Source of the DNA: Desulfobacterales bacterium
GTDB lineage: Bacteria; Desulfobacterota; UBA8473
Length of the DNA: 60,898 nt
Direction of reading: 5' to 3'
NCBI GenBank assembly: GCA_016209225.1
Contig: JACQWO010000010.1
Span: 1 to 60,898, forward strand
The notes under the pieces were generated by a model that was not told the DNA's origin, did not search any database, and worked only from the letters and a program-made list of their open reading frames with translations. This document shows positions 43,520-51,641 of this stretch, piece by piece. The translations under genes and the position numbers were made by a program. Position 1 is the stretch's first letter, and every line of letters begins with the position of its first letter.

Positions 43520-44314
43520 TTACAACCCTTTGAACATCGGTTCTCTCTTTTCCAAAAAGGCTCTTACTCCTTCTCTATGATCCTCTGTTTTGAGACAGAT
43601 ACTCTGGGCATTTGCCTCTAAATCTAACTCGCTCACCAGATCCATGTTGAGCCCTTTGTAGAGTATCTCCTTTATCATGCCCAGGGCTATGGGGGCTTTT
43701 TTCGCTATCTTCCCTGCCAGGTCATAGGTGGCCTTTTCCAGTTCTTCAGGGGATACAGTCTTATTCACTATCCCTATCCTTTCCGCCTCTTTCGCGTCAA
43801 TCAGATCTCCGGTAAAATAGAGTTCCAGTGCCTTTGCTGCACCTACCAGTTTCGGAAGGAAATACAGGCCACCGTAGTCAGAAACCAATCCCATATTAAT
43901 AAAACCTACTCCCATCTTAGCCTTCTCAGATGCAATCCTCATATCACAAGCAAGGGCGATATTGCACCCTGCCCCAATAGCGTGACCATTTATAGAAGCA
44001 ATAACAGGCTTTTCCAGATTTCTAATCTCGGTTATTATCCTGTGGGAGACGCCACGAACAAATGCCCTTCTCTCTACGAGAGGTATCTCCACACTCATCT
44101 TCTCCATCTCTTTAATATTTCCGCCGGCACAAAATGCCCTTCCTGCACCGGTTATAACCAACACCCCTATGTTCTTATCGCCTTTTACGTCTTGAATGGC
44201 ATCGATTATATCCTCTCGCATACTTCCACCCAGGGCATTGAGACTGTCGGGTCTGTTGAGCACTATGGTAGCCACTCTGTTCTCTTTCCTGAATATTATA
44301 TCTTCGTACCCCAT
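43520..44314 (-). CDS. Enoyl-CoA hydratase/isomerase family protein, PaaG-like
   Basis: The 264-residue crotonase-fold protein has oxyanion-hole segments GAGRAFCAGGNIKEM and INGHAIGAGCNIALACDMRIA. The hydratase glutamate equivalent to rat E144 is phenylalanine in GVGFINMG, while the second glutamate (KALELYFTG) is kept and an Asp is present in GLVSDYGGLYFLP, the pattern of PaaG-type isomerases. It may therefore isomerise rather than hydrate. ATG 44314 is preferred because AAGGAGA is seven bases upstream. It lies 6 bases downstream of a second crotonase gene. Confidence 0.88.
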   Translation of the reverse strand: MGYEDIIFRKENRVATIVLNRPDSLNALGGSMREDIIDAIQDVKGDKNIGVLVITGAGRAFCAGGNIKEMEKMSVEIPLVERRAFVRGVSHRIITEIRNLEKPVIASINGHAIGAGCNIALACDMRIASEKAKMGVGFINMGLVSDYGGLYFLPKLVGAAKALELYFTGDLIDAKEAERIGIVNKTVSPEELEKATYDLAGKIAKKAPIALGMIKEILYKGLNMDLVSELDLEANAQSICLKTEDHREGVRAFLEKREPMFKGL

Positions 44315-44329
44315 AGCCATTCTCCTTTC

Positions 44330-45121
44330 TTACCTTCCTTTGAATTCCGGCTTTATCTTTTCCAGAGCTGCTTTAAAGCCTTCCCTAGCATCATCTGTTT
44401 TGATACAGACACTCTGGGCAAAAGATGCGAATTCGAGTTCAGAGGAAAGGTTAGACCCAATGCCCCTTCTGATCCCCATCTTTATCATGCCTATGGCCTT
44501 AGTTGCCCCCCTGGCCAGCTTGTTAGCAAATTCTCCAGTCGCCTTTTCCAACTGATCCGACGGGACTACCTTGTTTACCAAACCTATGCGTTCTGCTTCT
44601 ACACCGTCTATTATATCGCCGGTAAAGGCCAGCTCATTGGCTTTCCCTATGCCTACCAGTTGAGGAAGAAAAAACATCCCTCCCATCCCCGGCAATGTCC
44701 CTATCCTGACGAAAAACTCACTGAACTTTGCGTCTTCCGCCGCTATCCTGATATCACATGCCAGACACAGATCAAACCCTGCCCCTATGGCCGGTCCATT
44801 CACCGATGCTATAACTGGCTTCGGCAATTCAACGATCGCTCTGATCACTCCCTGAAAAACCGCATATATCTCTTCTCTAATCTCTACAGGGGTCAGATCC
44901 ACTATCTTTTCTCCCTGGGGAAGGTCTATGCCGGAACAGAATGCAGAGCCAGCACCGGTGATAACAACCGCCCTTACTTCATTGTCTTGAGAGGCTTTTT
45001 CAAGGGCGCTCTTTATCTCCTTACCCATATCTATGCTCAATGCGTTTCTTCGGTCGGGTCTGTTCATTGTTATCCTAACCACACTGTCTTCCTTCTTATA
45101 GACAATATCCTGAAATTGCAT
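44330..45121 (-). CDS. Enoyl-CoA hydratase/isomerase family protein
   Basis: A second crotonase-fold protein (263 residues from the ATG at 45121, which has GGAGG five bases upstream; a GTG at 45127 overlaps that site). GAGSAFCSGIDLPQG and VNGPAIGAGFDLCLACDIRIA form the CoA oxyanion hole. The E144 equivalent is lost (FSEFFVRIG) and the Asp of isomerase types is a glycine (TLPGMGGMFFLP), but the second Glu (KANELAFTG) is kept. The reaction is thus uncertain. It begins 9 bases after an acyl-CoA dehydrogenase stop. Confidence 0.88.
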   Translation of the reverse strand: MQFQDIVYKKEDSVVRITMNRPDRRNALSIDMGKEIKSALEKASQDNEVRAVVITGAGSAFCSGIDLPQGEKIVDLTPVEIREEIYAVFQGVIRAIVELPKPVIASVNGPAIGAGFDLCLACDIRIAAEDAKFSEFFVRIGTLPGMGGMFFLPQLVGIGKANELAFTGDIIDGVEAERIGLVNKVVPSDQLEKATGEFANKLARGATKAIGMIKMGIRRGIGSNLSSELEFASFAQSVCIKTDDAREGFKAALEKIKPEFKGR

Positions 45122-45130
45122 CTTCACCTC

Positions 45131-46255
45131 CTATTGCAACAGCTCATTGGCTATTATGACACTCTGTATGTCAGCATTTCCTCCTGCAACTTCGTTGAGT
45201 TTAGCGTCCCTGTACAGGCGTTCTATCTTAAATTCCTTTGTATATCCGTAACACCCATGAACCTGCAAAGAGATACTGGTTACCTCTCTGGCTGTGGTGG
45301 AGCAGAAGAGCTTTGCTATGGCCGAGTCCTTCCTTATGCTTTTACCCTGGTCTCTCTGGTATGCACACCTGTAAACCAGATACCTGGCCGCCTCTACCTT
45401 CATTGCCATCTCTGCCAGCTGCCATTTTATGGAGAGAAAATCAGAGATAGGATGACCTCTTTGGTATCTCTGTTTTGAATAGGCAACCGCCTCATCCAGG
45501 GCTGCTTGAGCCATCCCTACACTCAATGCCGCACTTCTGATCCTGCTCTCAGCCTCTATCTCCAAGAGAACCTTAAATCCCTCGTCATCCTTCCCTAAAA
45601 CATTTTTCTTGGGCACACGGAAATTTTCCAATATGAGGTCACCTGTTGCCAACCCCCTCATTCCCATAAGCCTGACCCTCTTACCAGGGATAAACCCTTC
45701 CCCGCCGGCTTCAGCTATGAAGGCGCCTATCTTGTCTCCTTTGGTTTTTGCAAAGATAGTCGCAAAATCGGCTGTAAAAACCCCTGACGCAAACCTTTTA
45801 GTCCCGTTTAATACGTATTCATCCCCATCCAATACCGCCCTGGTTTCAAAAGCTCTGGGGTCAGACCCTGTAGCTGGTTCTGTAAATGCCCAGCATGCCT
45901 TCTTTTCTCCCTTTACCAAAGGTATCATATACTTCTTTTTCTGCTCCTCTGTCCCGAAACGCCGCAAGGCAAGAGAGGTCATAACACCCTCCATTGGAAG
46001 ATTAGCTATAGAAGGACATACCTGGCCCAGTTCTTCCACTGCCACGATAAAGCTGGTAAAGGTAGAGCCAACCCCCCCATACTTTTCCTCAAAGGGCAAA
46101 CCGGTTATCCGAAGCTCTTTCAGCTTCTCAGAAACGATGGGCGGTATTTCGTCCTCTTCTTCTATTTGGGCCACGAAAGGGGCAAGCTCCTTTCTGGCAA
46201 ATTCTCTAACAGTCTTTTGGATTGCCTTTTCTTCTTCCGAAAGTTCAAACGGCAT
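45131..46255 (-). CDS. Acyl-CoA dehydrogenase-family protein with altered active site
   Basis: The 374-residue protein has the family N-terminal helical domain and ACWAFTEPATGSDPRAF flavin signature. At the usual base position it has VAGGNADIQ instead of YEGTxxIQ, so the Glu is Gly358, and at the alternative helix-G position it has serine (EAESRIRSAAL) with glutamate one residue earlier. It may be a non-classical dehydrogenase or have a different reaction. AAGGAGGAG precedes the ATG. The next gene starts 3 bases after its stop. Confidence 0.88.
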   Translation of the reverse strand: MPFELSEEEKAIQKTVREFARKELAPFVAQIEEEDEIPPIVSEKLKELRITGLPFEEKYGGVGSTFTSFIVAVEELGQVCPSIANLPMEGVMTSLALRRFGTEEQKKKYMIPLVKGEKKACWAFTEPATGSDPRAFETRAVLDGDEYVLNGTKRFASGVFTADFATIFAKTKGDKIGAFIAEAGGEGFIPGKRVRLMGMRGLATGDLILENFRVPKKNVLGKDDEGFKVLLEIEAESRIRSAALSVGMAQAALDEAVAYSKQRYQRGHPISDFLSIKWQLAEMAMKVEAARYLVYRCAYQRDQGKSIRKDSAIAKLFCSTTAREVTSISLQVHGCYGYTKEFKIERLYRDAKLNEVAGGNADIQSVIIANELLQ

Positions 46256-46318
46256 TCTTCTCTCCTCCTTTCAAATAGGTTATCGCCTCAACTCTTTAGG
46301 GTTTAGGGCGGCAATTAG

Positions 46319-46633
46319 TTAAACCTCCACTTCCATCCACAAAAGCGCCTGTCCCATAGACTTCCCTGTCTGATCCAGGCGAAGGGTCCGGGTTGCACCT
46401 CCACCCAGGGCGTTGTAAAGAACTATCTCCAGGGAATCGAGGTTGGGCATCTCATAAATCTTCACATCACCCTTCACCATCCCCTTAAAGTGTTCTTTTA
46501 CTTTTTCAGGTGTTACCTCTCGTTTAATTATTTCATAATTCTCCTTATTGAATGCCATCAACCCGATGTTACTTACATCACCCTTGTCGCCGGATCTGGC
46601 GTAGGCTAAATCCTTTAATCTGACCTTTTTCAT
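46319..46633 (-). CDS. AtuA C-terminal domain protein
   Basis: The 104-residue protein corresponds to the C-terminal ferredoxin-like domain of AtuA (acyclic terpene utilisation), with the start LKDLAYARSGDKGDVSNIGLMAF and NALGGGATRTLRLDQTGK as family signatures. Here it is a separate gene immediately after the N-terminal part, with AAAGGAGGTCAGG before the ATG. The split arrangement is common outside pseudomonads. Its biochemical role is not known. Confidence 0.88.
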   Translation of the reverse strand: MKKVRLKDLAYARSGDKGDVSNIGLMAFNKENYEIIKREVTPEKVKEHFKGMVKGDVKIYEMPNLDSLEIVLYNALGGGATRTLRLDQTGKSMGQALLWMEVEV

Positions 46634-46635
46634 TC

Positions 46636-48000
46636 TTACCTGACCTCCTTTATAATAGCCCTGGTGGGAACCTCTTCTCTTGGTACCAGGGTAGGCCAGA
46701 GGGAAACCACCGGCCTAATAGGGAGGGGAACCCCAAAGCTTGACCCTACTGAACCTATTGTCCAGAGATGTGTTACCTCCCTTCTTACTTTTTCTGCTTC
46801 CTCCTTCGTCTTCGTCTTGGCAACGACCCTCAACCCCACCTCGTTTAGTTCCGATGTAGGTTCCGGGGCTACCTCTCCGTGGAGCGTATTGACGCCGATA
46901 TAGTCTATTCGAAGTTCCTCGGCATCAAGGTTCACCTTTTTGAGCCTTTCCCTCACTGTCTCGGCGCCCTTCTTTGCCTTTTCATAGGCATCAGGCCACG
47001 GGAAAAACACCTGCCCTTCCCCGATAAAACCATCTCTGTAACCAATGCACACCTTAAGTTCGGAAGGTCTCTGTTTGCCCTTCATGTTAGTTACTCTGAC
47101 CTGATCTTTCCCTATCTCTTCCAGCTTTAATGCAGTAAAATCGGCTATCCCATCGGGCATAAGATAATTGGACGGGTCGTGTACCTCGTAGATCAGGTGC
47201 TCCTTAATGGTCCATTGATTGACCAATCCACCGGAGTCCGGGGTCTTGGTTATAATCGCATCACCGTTTTCGTATACCTCTGCTATAGGAAAGCCAATAT
47301 CCCAAAGCCTCGGGGCAACCTTCCACATATTGGACATACCACCTGTACAGCACTCTGCGCACTCAATTATATGGCCTACAGTTATCGCAGCCCCGATCAA
47401 ATCCCAATCCGGATTATTAAAACTCCAGCCAAACTCATACATCAACGGACCTACATAGAGGGCATTGTCAGAGACCCGACCGGCGACTATGACTTTAGCC
47501 CCTTCCTGAAGAGCCTCTATGATGGAATCAGCGCCAATATAAGCGTTAGCAGCCACGATTTTGTCCCGAATCCTGTTAATGTCCTCTTCCCCTGTATCCA
47601 TGTTCTTAAACTTTATACCTTTGGCCCTCATCTCATCCAGTTTGCCGAATATATCATCCCCAACTACTACCCCTACCTTTAACCCTGTTAAATTCAACTC
47701 TTTTGCAAGCTTTACAACCTCATCTCCTCCCGCTTCGGGGTTGGCGCCACCACCGTTGGAAATCACCGTTATACCCTTCTCGGCACAGGTAGGCAGTATC
47801 GCCTTCATCCATGGGATTATATCGGGAATATATCCTGTTGCAGGATCCTTGGTCTTTGCCCTCTGCAATAAAGCCATTGTCAGTTCTGCAAGGTGATCAA
47901 ATCCAATGTAGCCTATATCCCCATTTTTTACCAACTCAACAGCAGGGTCCAGCATGTCACCCCAATACGCCGAACCGGACCCGATCCTCACCTTTTTCAT
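46636..48000 (-). CDS. AtuA N-terminal (DUF1446) protein
   Basis: The 454-residue protein is the DUF1446 part of AtuA: VRIGSGSAYWGDMLDPAVELV at the start, GFDHLAELTMALLQR, ISNGGGANPEAGG, VAGRVSDNALYVGPLMYEFGW and ECAECCTGG. AtuA is needed for citronellol/geraniol-type growth in Pseudomonas but its reaction is unresolved. It is followed 2 bases later by the C-terminal domain gene. Presence with three acyl-CoA dehydrogenases suggests a branched-chain or isoprenoid acyl-CoA route, but the geranyl-CoA carboxylase of the Pseudomonas pathway is absent. Confidence 0.9.
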   Translation of the reverse strand: MKKVRIGSGSAYWGDMLDPAVELVKNGDIGYIGFDHLAELTMALLQRAKTKDPATGYIPDIIPWMKAILPTCAEKGITVISNGGGANPEAGGDEVVKLAKELNLTGLKVGVVVGDDIFGKLDEMRAKGIKFKNMDTGEEDINRIRDKIVAANAYIGADSIIEALQEGAKVIVAGRVSDNALYVGPLMYEFGWSFNNPDWDLIGAAITVGHIIECAECCTGGMSNMWKVAPRLWDIGFPIAEVYENGDAIITKTPDSGGLVNQWTIKEHLIYEVHDPSNYLMPDGIADFTALKLEEIGKDQVRVTNMKGKQRPSELKVCIGYRDGFIGEGQVFFPWPDAYEKAKKGAETVRERLKKVNLDAEELRIDYIGVNTLHGEVAPEPTSELNEVGLRVVAKTKTKEEAEKVRREVTHLWTIGSVGSSFGVPLPIRPVVSLWPTLVPREEVPTRAIIKEVR

Positions 48001-48066
48001 TTTACATCCCCCCTTATATATAGACTGCTAGAAAACTAAAGAAGTATCTGCCTATCTCTCCCCCTT

Positions 48067-48504
48067 TTACTTTTTTCTCTTAACCAACAACTTCCAAAAC
48101 ATAATTGCTACCGTCTCATCCCTTTGATTGTGGATGGTCTGTTTTATTGTTACAACCCCACGGTCCTCCCCTTTCACCTCTTTATCAACTACCTCTGCCT
48201 CTGCACGCAGGGTATCCCCAATCCTTACAGGTGCTGGAAACCTCATCTTATCAAGACCGTAAAACGCCATAACCACATCATGTCTAACCATCTGCAATCC
48301 GGCAGCAATAGCAAAGGTCAGAGAACCCTGCACCAGTCTCTCTCCAAATTGAGTCTTTTTGGCATATTCCACATTGGAGTGGAGTTCATACCAGTTCCCT
48401 GTGAAGTAGCAAAAAAATACCACATCTGTTTCCGTAACAGTCCTGGCCCTCTCTGATACCGTCTTCTCCCCTATTTCCAACTCATCGAAGTACTTATAGA
48501 TCAT
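48067..48504 (-). CDS. MaoC-like hydratase
   Basis: The 145-residue hot-dog-fold protein begins YKYFDELEIGEKTVSERARTVTETDV and has the active-site region FTGNWYELHSNVEYAKKTQFGERLVQGSL, where MaoC (R)-hydratases have an Asp/His pair: the His of LHSN is present and the Asp position is Glu (YELH). It could hydrate a 2-enoyl-CoA or bind CoA esters. GAAAGGAGAAAG precedes the ATG. It sits between an acyl-CoA dehydrogenase and AtuA. Confidence 0.88.
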   Translation of the reverse strand: MIYKYFDELEIGEKTVSERARTVTETDVVFFCYFTGNWYELHSNVEYAKKTQFGERLVQGSLTFAIAAGLQMVRHDVVMAFYGLDKMRFPAPVRIGDTLRAEAEVVDKEVKGEDRGVVTIKQTIHNQRDETVAIMFWKLLVKRKK

Positions 48505-48559
48505 GCTTTCTCCTTTCTTTAAAAAACATACATATCTTCAGGCAGGATAAACTTTTTCA

Positions 48560-49702
48560 CTACAACCCCAATTCTCTAGCGATAATACCTCTCTGTATCT
48601 CTGATGTTCCGCCACCGATGGTTGCCTGTTTACCTTCCCTAAAGTACCTCTCCATATCGTATTCCGGCATGGTACCATAGCCTCCCATAATCTGCATACC
48701 CTGGGTTGCTACCTTGAAAAGGGTCTCCGATGCAAAAAGCTTTGCCATAGACACCTCTTTCCTGCAAGGGATTCCCATGTCCGTCATCGCCGCAGCCCGG
48801 TATGTCAAAAGCCTTGCCGCATCCACCTCTAACTGCATCTGGGCAAGCATGTGCTTTATGACCTGAAATTGACCTATCGGTCTACCAAATTGCTCCCTCT
48901 CTTTCGCATACCGTATGGCATCGTCAACCGCTGTCTGCGCATTCCCAACGTTCATCCCTGCAACAGCCGCCCTCTCTATCTCCAAATGGCCGGTAAGTAT
49001 CTTCCACCCACCGTTGAGCTCACCGAGCAAATTCTCTTTCGGGACCATTACGTTATCGAGAAAGACCTCATTGGTTCCGGTCGCCCGCCTGGCAAGTGTG
49101 TCAAGACGCCTCATCTCAAGACCCGGAAGGTCATTCGGCACCAGTAAAACGGATATCCCTTTGTGTTTCGGCAGGGATGTGTCTGTCCTTACCCCCATGC
49201 ACATAATGTTGTTTTTGGCATGGGCAGCGGAAGCAAAGACCTTCTGACCGTTGACAATGAAATGATCTCCATCAAGCCTTGCCGATGTGGCAAGAGATGC
49301 TGCATCAGAACCGGCATTCGGTTCGGTGATCGAGATTGAGAACCTTATTTCACCCTTTACTACCCGGGAGAGATATCGATCCTTCTGCTCTTCTGTGCCA
49401 TGATGGACAATGTTCATCGCTGAAAAAGCACTTACACTTACAGAGGTGGCGATATCTACCCCAAACTTGGCCAGGGCTTCATTCATTATGGTATACATGA
49501 CCACATCGGATTCCACTCCTCCATACTTTTCAGGGATCATCAACCCTAGCCAACCCTGTTTTACAACCTTATCATAGAATTCATACGGATACTGTCTCTC
49601 TTGATAAACCTTCCGACAGTATTCCCTGCCTACCTCCTTGTCCATAAAATCGTTAACTGTCTTCCTCCACATCTCCTGCTCTTCAGTAAACCCACAATAC
49701 AT
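48560..49702 (-). CDS. Acyl-CoA dehydrogenase, isovaleryl-CoA dehydrogenase-like
   Basis: The 380-residue enzyme is the first gene of the eight-gene operon. SISITEPNAGSDAASLAT is the flavin signature. At the classical base position it has GGGTSEIQR (Gly364 instead of Glu), but helix G has LEIERAAVAG, giving a Glu where isovaleryl- and long-chain acyl-CoA dehydrogenases carry their base. A branched or long substrate is therefore suggested. AAGGAGGT precedes the ATG. Confidence 0.92.
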   Translation of the reverse strand: MYCGFTEEQEMWRKTVNDFMDKEVGREYCRKVYQERQYPYEFYDKVVKQGWLGLMIPEKYGGVESDVVMYTIMNEALAKFGVDIATSVSVSAFSAMNIVHHGTEEQKDRYLSRVVKGEIRFSISITEPNAGSDAASLATSARLDGDHFIVNGQKVFASAAHAKNNIMCMGVRTDTSLPKHKGISVLLVPNDLPGLEMRRLDTLARRATGTNEVFLDNVMVPKENLLGELNGGWKILTGHLEIERAAVAGMNVGNAQTAVDDAIRYAKEREQFGRPIGQFQVIKHMLAQMQLEVDAARLLTYRAAAMTDMGIPCRKEVSMAKLFASETLFKVATQGMQIMGGYGTMPEYDMERYFREGKQATIGGGTSEIQRGIIARELGL

Positions 49703-49923
49703 ATCTATCTACCTCCTTCAATATAGTTTTAGGACTTTGAAAAAGTATACCTTTTCGCTTCAGCATCCATTTCCCGTTTTTCAACGGGATAAACTTTGAT
49801 CCATCTAAGCTCACTCCAATAAAAATTTCTGCTGTCTTACAATGCAACTTATTGTATCTGTTCTTATTTAATTCAATTTGTCAATAAAAAAATGATTAAA
49901 CTGATCGCTACCGTATATAAAAA
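49703..49923. other. Region upstream of the acyl-CoA operon
   Basis: AT-rich non-coding DNA that should contain the promoter of the acyl-CoA operon. A minus-strand TTGACA occurs near 49879-49884, but no well-spaced -10 element was convincing. A small CCCGTT..AACGGG hairpin lies near 49773. No operator was recognised. Confidence 0.4.
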
Positions 49924-50051
49924 GTAACTATTCAGGTAGGCACAAAGGCACAGAGCACCAAAGGCACAAAGTAGGAAAAAACAACGAAACGACCCTGCTT
50001 CGCTCTGCTTTGTGCCTATATGCCTTTGCCGCTTTGTGCCTGATTTGTTAC
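49924..50051. mobile_element. MITE-like element with GTAAC ends and GCACAAAG repeats
   Basis: Ends are GTAACTATTCAGG (49924) and CCTGATTTGTTAC (50051), imperfect inverted repeats. The interior holds AGGCACAAAGGCACAGAGC and an inverted GCTTTGTGCCTATATGCC arm, so most of the 128 bases can fold on itself. The termini resemble the elements at 50160, 51343 and 24870. Confidence 0.75.
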
Positions 50052-50159
50052 TACAAAAGAAGATATATAGACAATTCTACCCTCCCCTCCTATCGAAAGC
50101 AATGTGGGGTTTTAGGGTATTCAAAGTTCTTGACCCTAAACCATATATGGAATAGAATT

Positions 50160-50254
50160 GTAACTGCTCGGGTGGATAGGCTGTAGGCAGTTAACCTATA
50201 GGAGAAAATTATGCGCGACCAACAGCCTTTAGCCTAAACAACCTGAGTAGTTAC
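50160..50254. mobile_element. MITE-like element, 95 bp
   Basis: Inverted ends GTAACTGCTCGGGT and ACCTGAGTAGTTAC; the next inner arms TAGGCTGTAGGC and GCCTTTAGCCTA also pair. It lies 20 bases upstream of the ROK kinase start codon. Confidence 0.75.
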
Positions 50255-50273
50255 ATTAGATATAAGAGGTCTC

Positions 50274-51281
50274 ATGAACAAATCAAATATTAAAGCTGCC
50301 GCTATAGGCGTGGATCTGGGGGGCACTAATCTTAGGTTAGGGATAGTGGACCAAAAGGGTAGGATTCTTAAGAGTCTGAAGAGGCCAACCCTGGCTAAGG
50401 AGGGAAAAGATAGGGTAATTAATCGCATAATAGACCTATTAAGAGAGGCCATTGAAATATCAACTCAACTTTCCGTAGAGGTCAAAGGGATATGTATAGG
50501 AGCCCCAGGATTTCTCGATATTAAGAGGGGAATAATCATAGAATCTCCAAACTTGCCTGGTTGGAAAGATGTGGCATTGAAGAAGGAAATCGAGAAAAGA
50601 GCTCATTTCCCTTCAATCTTAATCCAAAATGATGCCAATGGTTTTACGTATGGTGAGTGGTGGAAAGGAGCCGGAAAGGGTTACAACAGTATGGTAGGTA
50701 TTACATTAGGTACTGGAGTAGGTGGAGGGCTGATATTGGATAAAAAGATATGGTTAGGAGAAGATGGTGCGGCAGGAGAGATAGGCCATATGATAGTGGA
50801 ACCCTCTGGACTTAAATGTCAATGTGGCAGATACGGTTGTTTAGAGAGCTATTCCTCTGGAACAGGGATAGTCAACAGGGCTATTATGGCATTAAAAAAG
50901 GGAATAAACTCCTCTTTAATAAACAGGGCAGAAGGAAATTTCAGCCTCATCACATCCAAGATGGTCTTTGAAGAAGCCGTAGCAGGAGATGGACTATCCC
51001 TTAACATAATGGAGGAGGCAGGGAGATATTTAGGTATAGCTGTTTCAAGTCTCATAAATATATTGAACGTTTATAGGTTCGTTATTGGAGGAAGAATTGC
51101 CGGTGCTGGAGATCTCATATTAAAACCTGCCAGGGAAGAGATTTTTAAAAGGGCGCTAAATCTTTCTGCAAAGGGGGAAGTTATTATTCAGGCCAGTCTT
51201 GAAGATGATGCAGGAATTATAGGGACAGCCGGAATGGTCTTTGAGAGTGTGAATCGAAAGACTCTCTCTTCCGCAACCTGA
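50274..51281 (+). CDS. ROK-family sugar kinase (glucokinase-like)
   Basis: ROK kinases phosphorylate glucose or N-acetylated hexoses. The 335-residue protein has the ATP-binding VDLGGTNLRLG near residue 14, the zinc/ROK signature CQCGRYGCLESYSSG, and the GEIGHMIV histidine motif. There is no N-terminal helix-turn-helix, so it is an enzyme rather than a NagC/XylR-type repressor. It stands alone between MITE-like elements; AGAGGT precedes the ATG. Glucokinase is the commonest role, but substrate is not set by sequence. Confidence 0.9.
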   Translation: MNKSNIKAAAIGVDLGGTNLRLGIVDQKGRILKSLKRPTLAKEGKDRVINRIIDLLREAIEISTQLSVEVKGICIGAPGFLDIKRGIIIESPNLPGWKDVALKKEIEKRAHFPSILIQNDANGFTYGEWWKGAGKGYNSMVGITLGTGVGGGLILDKKIWLGEDGAAGEIGHMIVEPSGLKCQCGRYGCLESYSSGTGIVNRAIMALKKGINSSLINRAEGNFSLITSKMVFEEAVAGDGLSLNIMEEAGRYLGIAVSSLINILNVYRFVIGGRIAGAGDLILKPAREEIFKRALNLSAKGEVIIQASLEDDAGIIGTAGMVFESVNRKTLSSAT

Positions 51282-51342
51282 TTCAGGATTTTTTCTTTAC
51301 ATGAGAATAACAACTGTGATATACAGTATAACTTCATTTTTT

Positions 51343-51442
51343 GTAACTATTTAGCCACAGATTCACACAGATGAACGCAGATATGATAATAAAAGAAAAA
51401 ATATCAGTGATGATCAGAGTAGATCGGTGGCTGAGTAGTTAC
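51343..51442. mobile_element. MITE-like element, 100 bp, uninterrupted copy
   Basis: Ends GTAACTATTTAGCCAC and GTGGCTGAGTAGTTAC are inverted with two mismatches. The sequence between them matches, in reverse, the element in the ftsW-murG gap minus the two insertions there, so this is the simpler form. Confidence 0.85.
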
Positions 51443-51533
51443 CATTTTTTTCGTCCAACAAGGTGGCTTAATGGGTCAACAAGAGCTAATCGTTTGATAT
51501 CCAGTCCTCTAATTTTAGGGCAAAGTACAAAAA

Positions 51534-51603
51534 GGTGGTGGGTCTTATGTTATGGATAATGTTGTGCCCCATTAAGGGGTCAGACAGGTATTATCCCCAC
51601 CAC
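51534..51603 (+). ncRNA. Candidate structured leader RNA upstream of the homocysteine gene
   Basis: Three nested stems fold within 70 bases: GTGGTGGG (51535-51542) with CCCACCAC (51596-51603), GGATAAT (51554-51560) with ATTATCC (51590-51596, sharing one base), and CCCC (51567-51570) with GGGG (51576-51579). It ends 38 bases before the ATG of the DUF39 gene. It does not match SAM-I, SAM-II or other riboswitch consensus I know. A regulatory role is inference. Confidence 0.4.
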
Positions 51604-51641
51604 AAACAAAAAGGGGGTTATCCTAAATTTGGAGGTAATTT

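Noticed and set aside
43982-45478. A 498-codon open frame on the plus strand opposite the two enoyl-CoA hydratase genes
   Set aside because: It runs antisense to clear crotonase and dehydrogenase genes; its translation has no recognisable domain and odd Cys/His/Tyr composition, as expected from the reverse strand of coding DNA.
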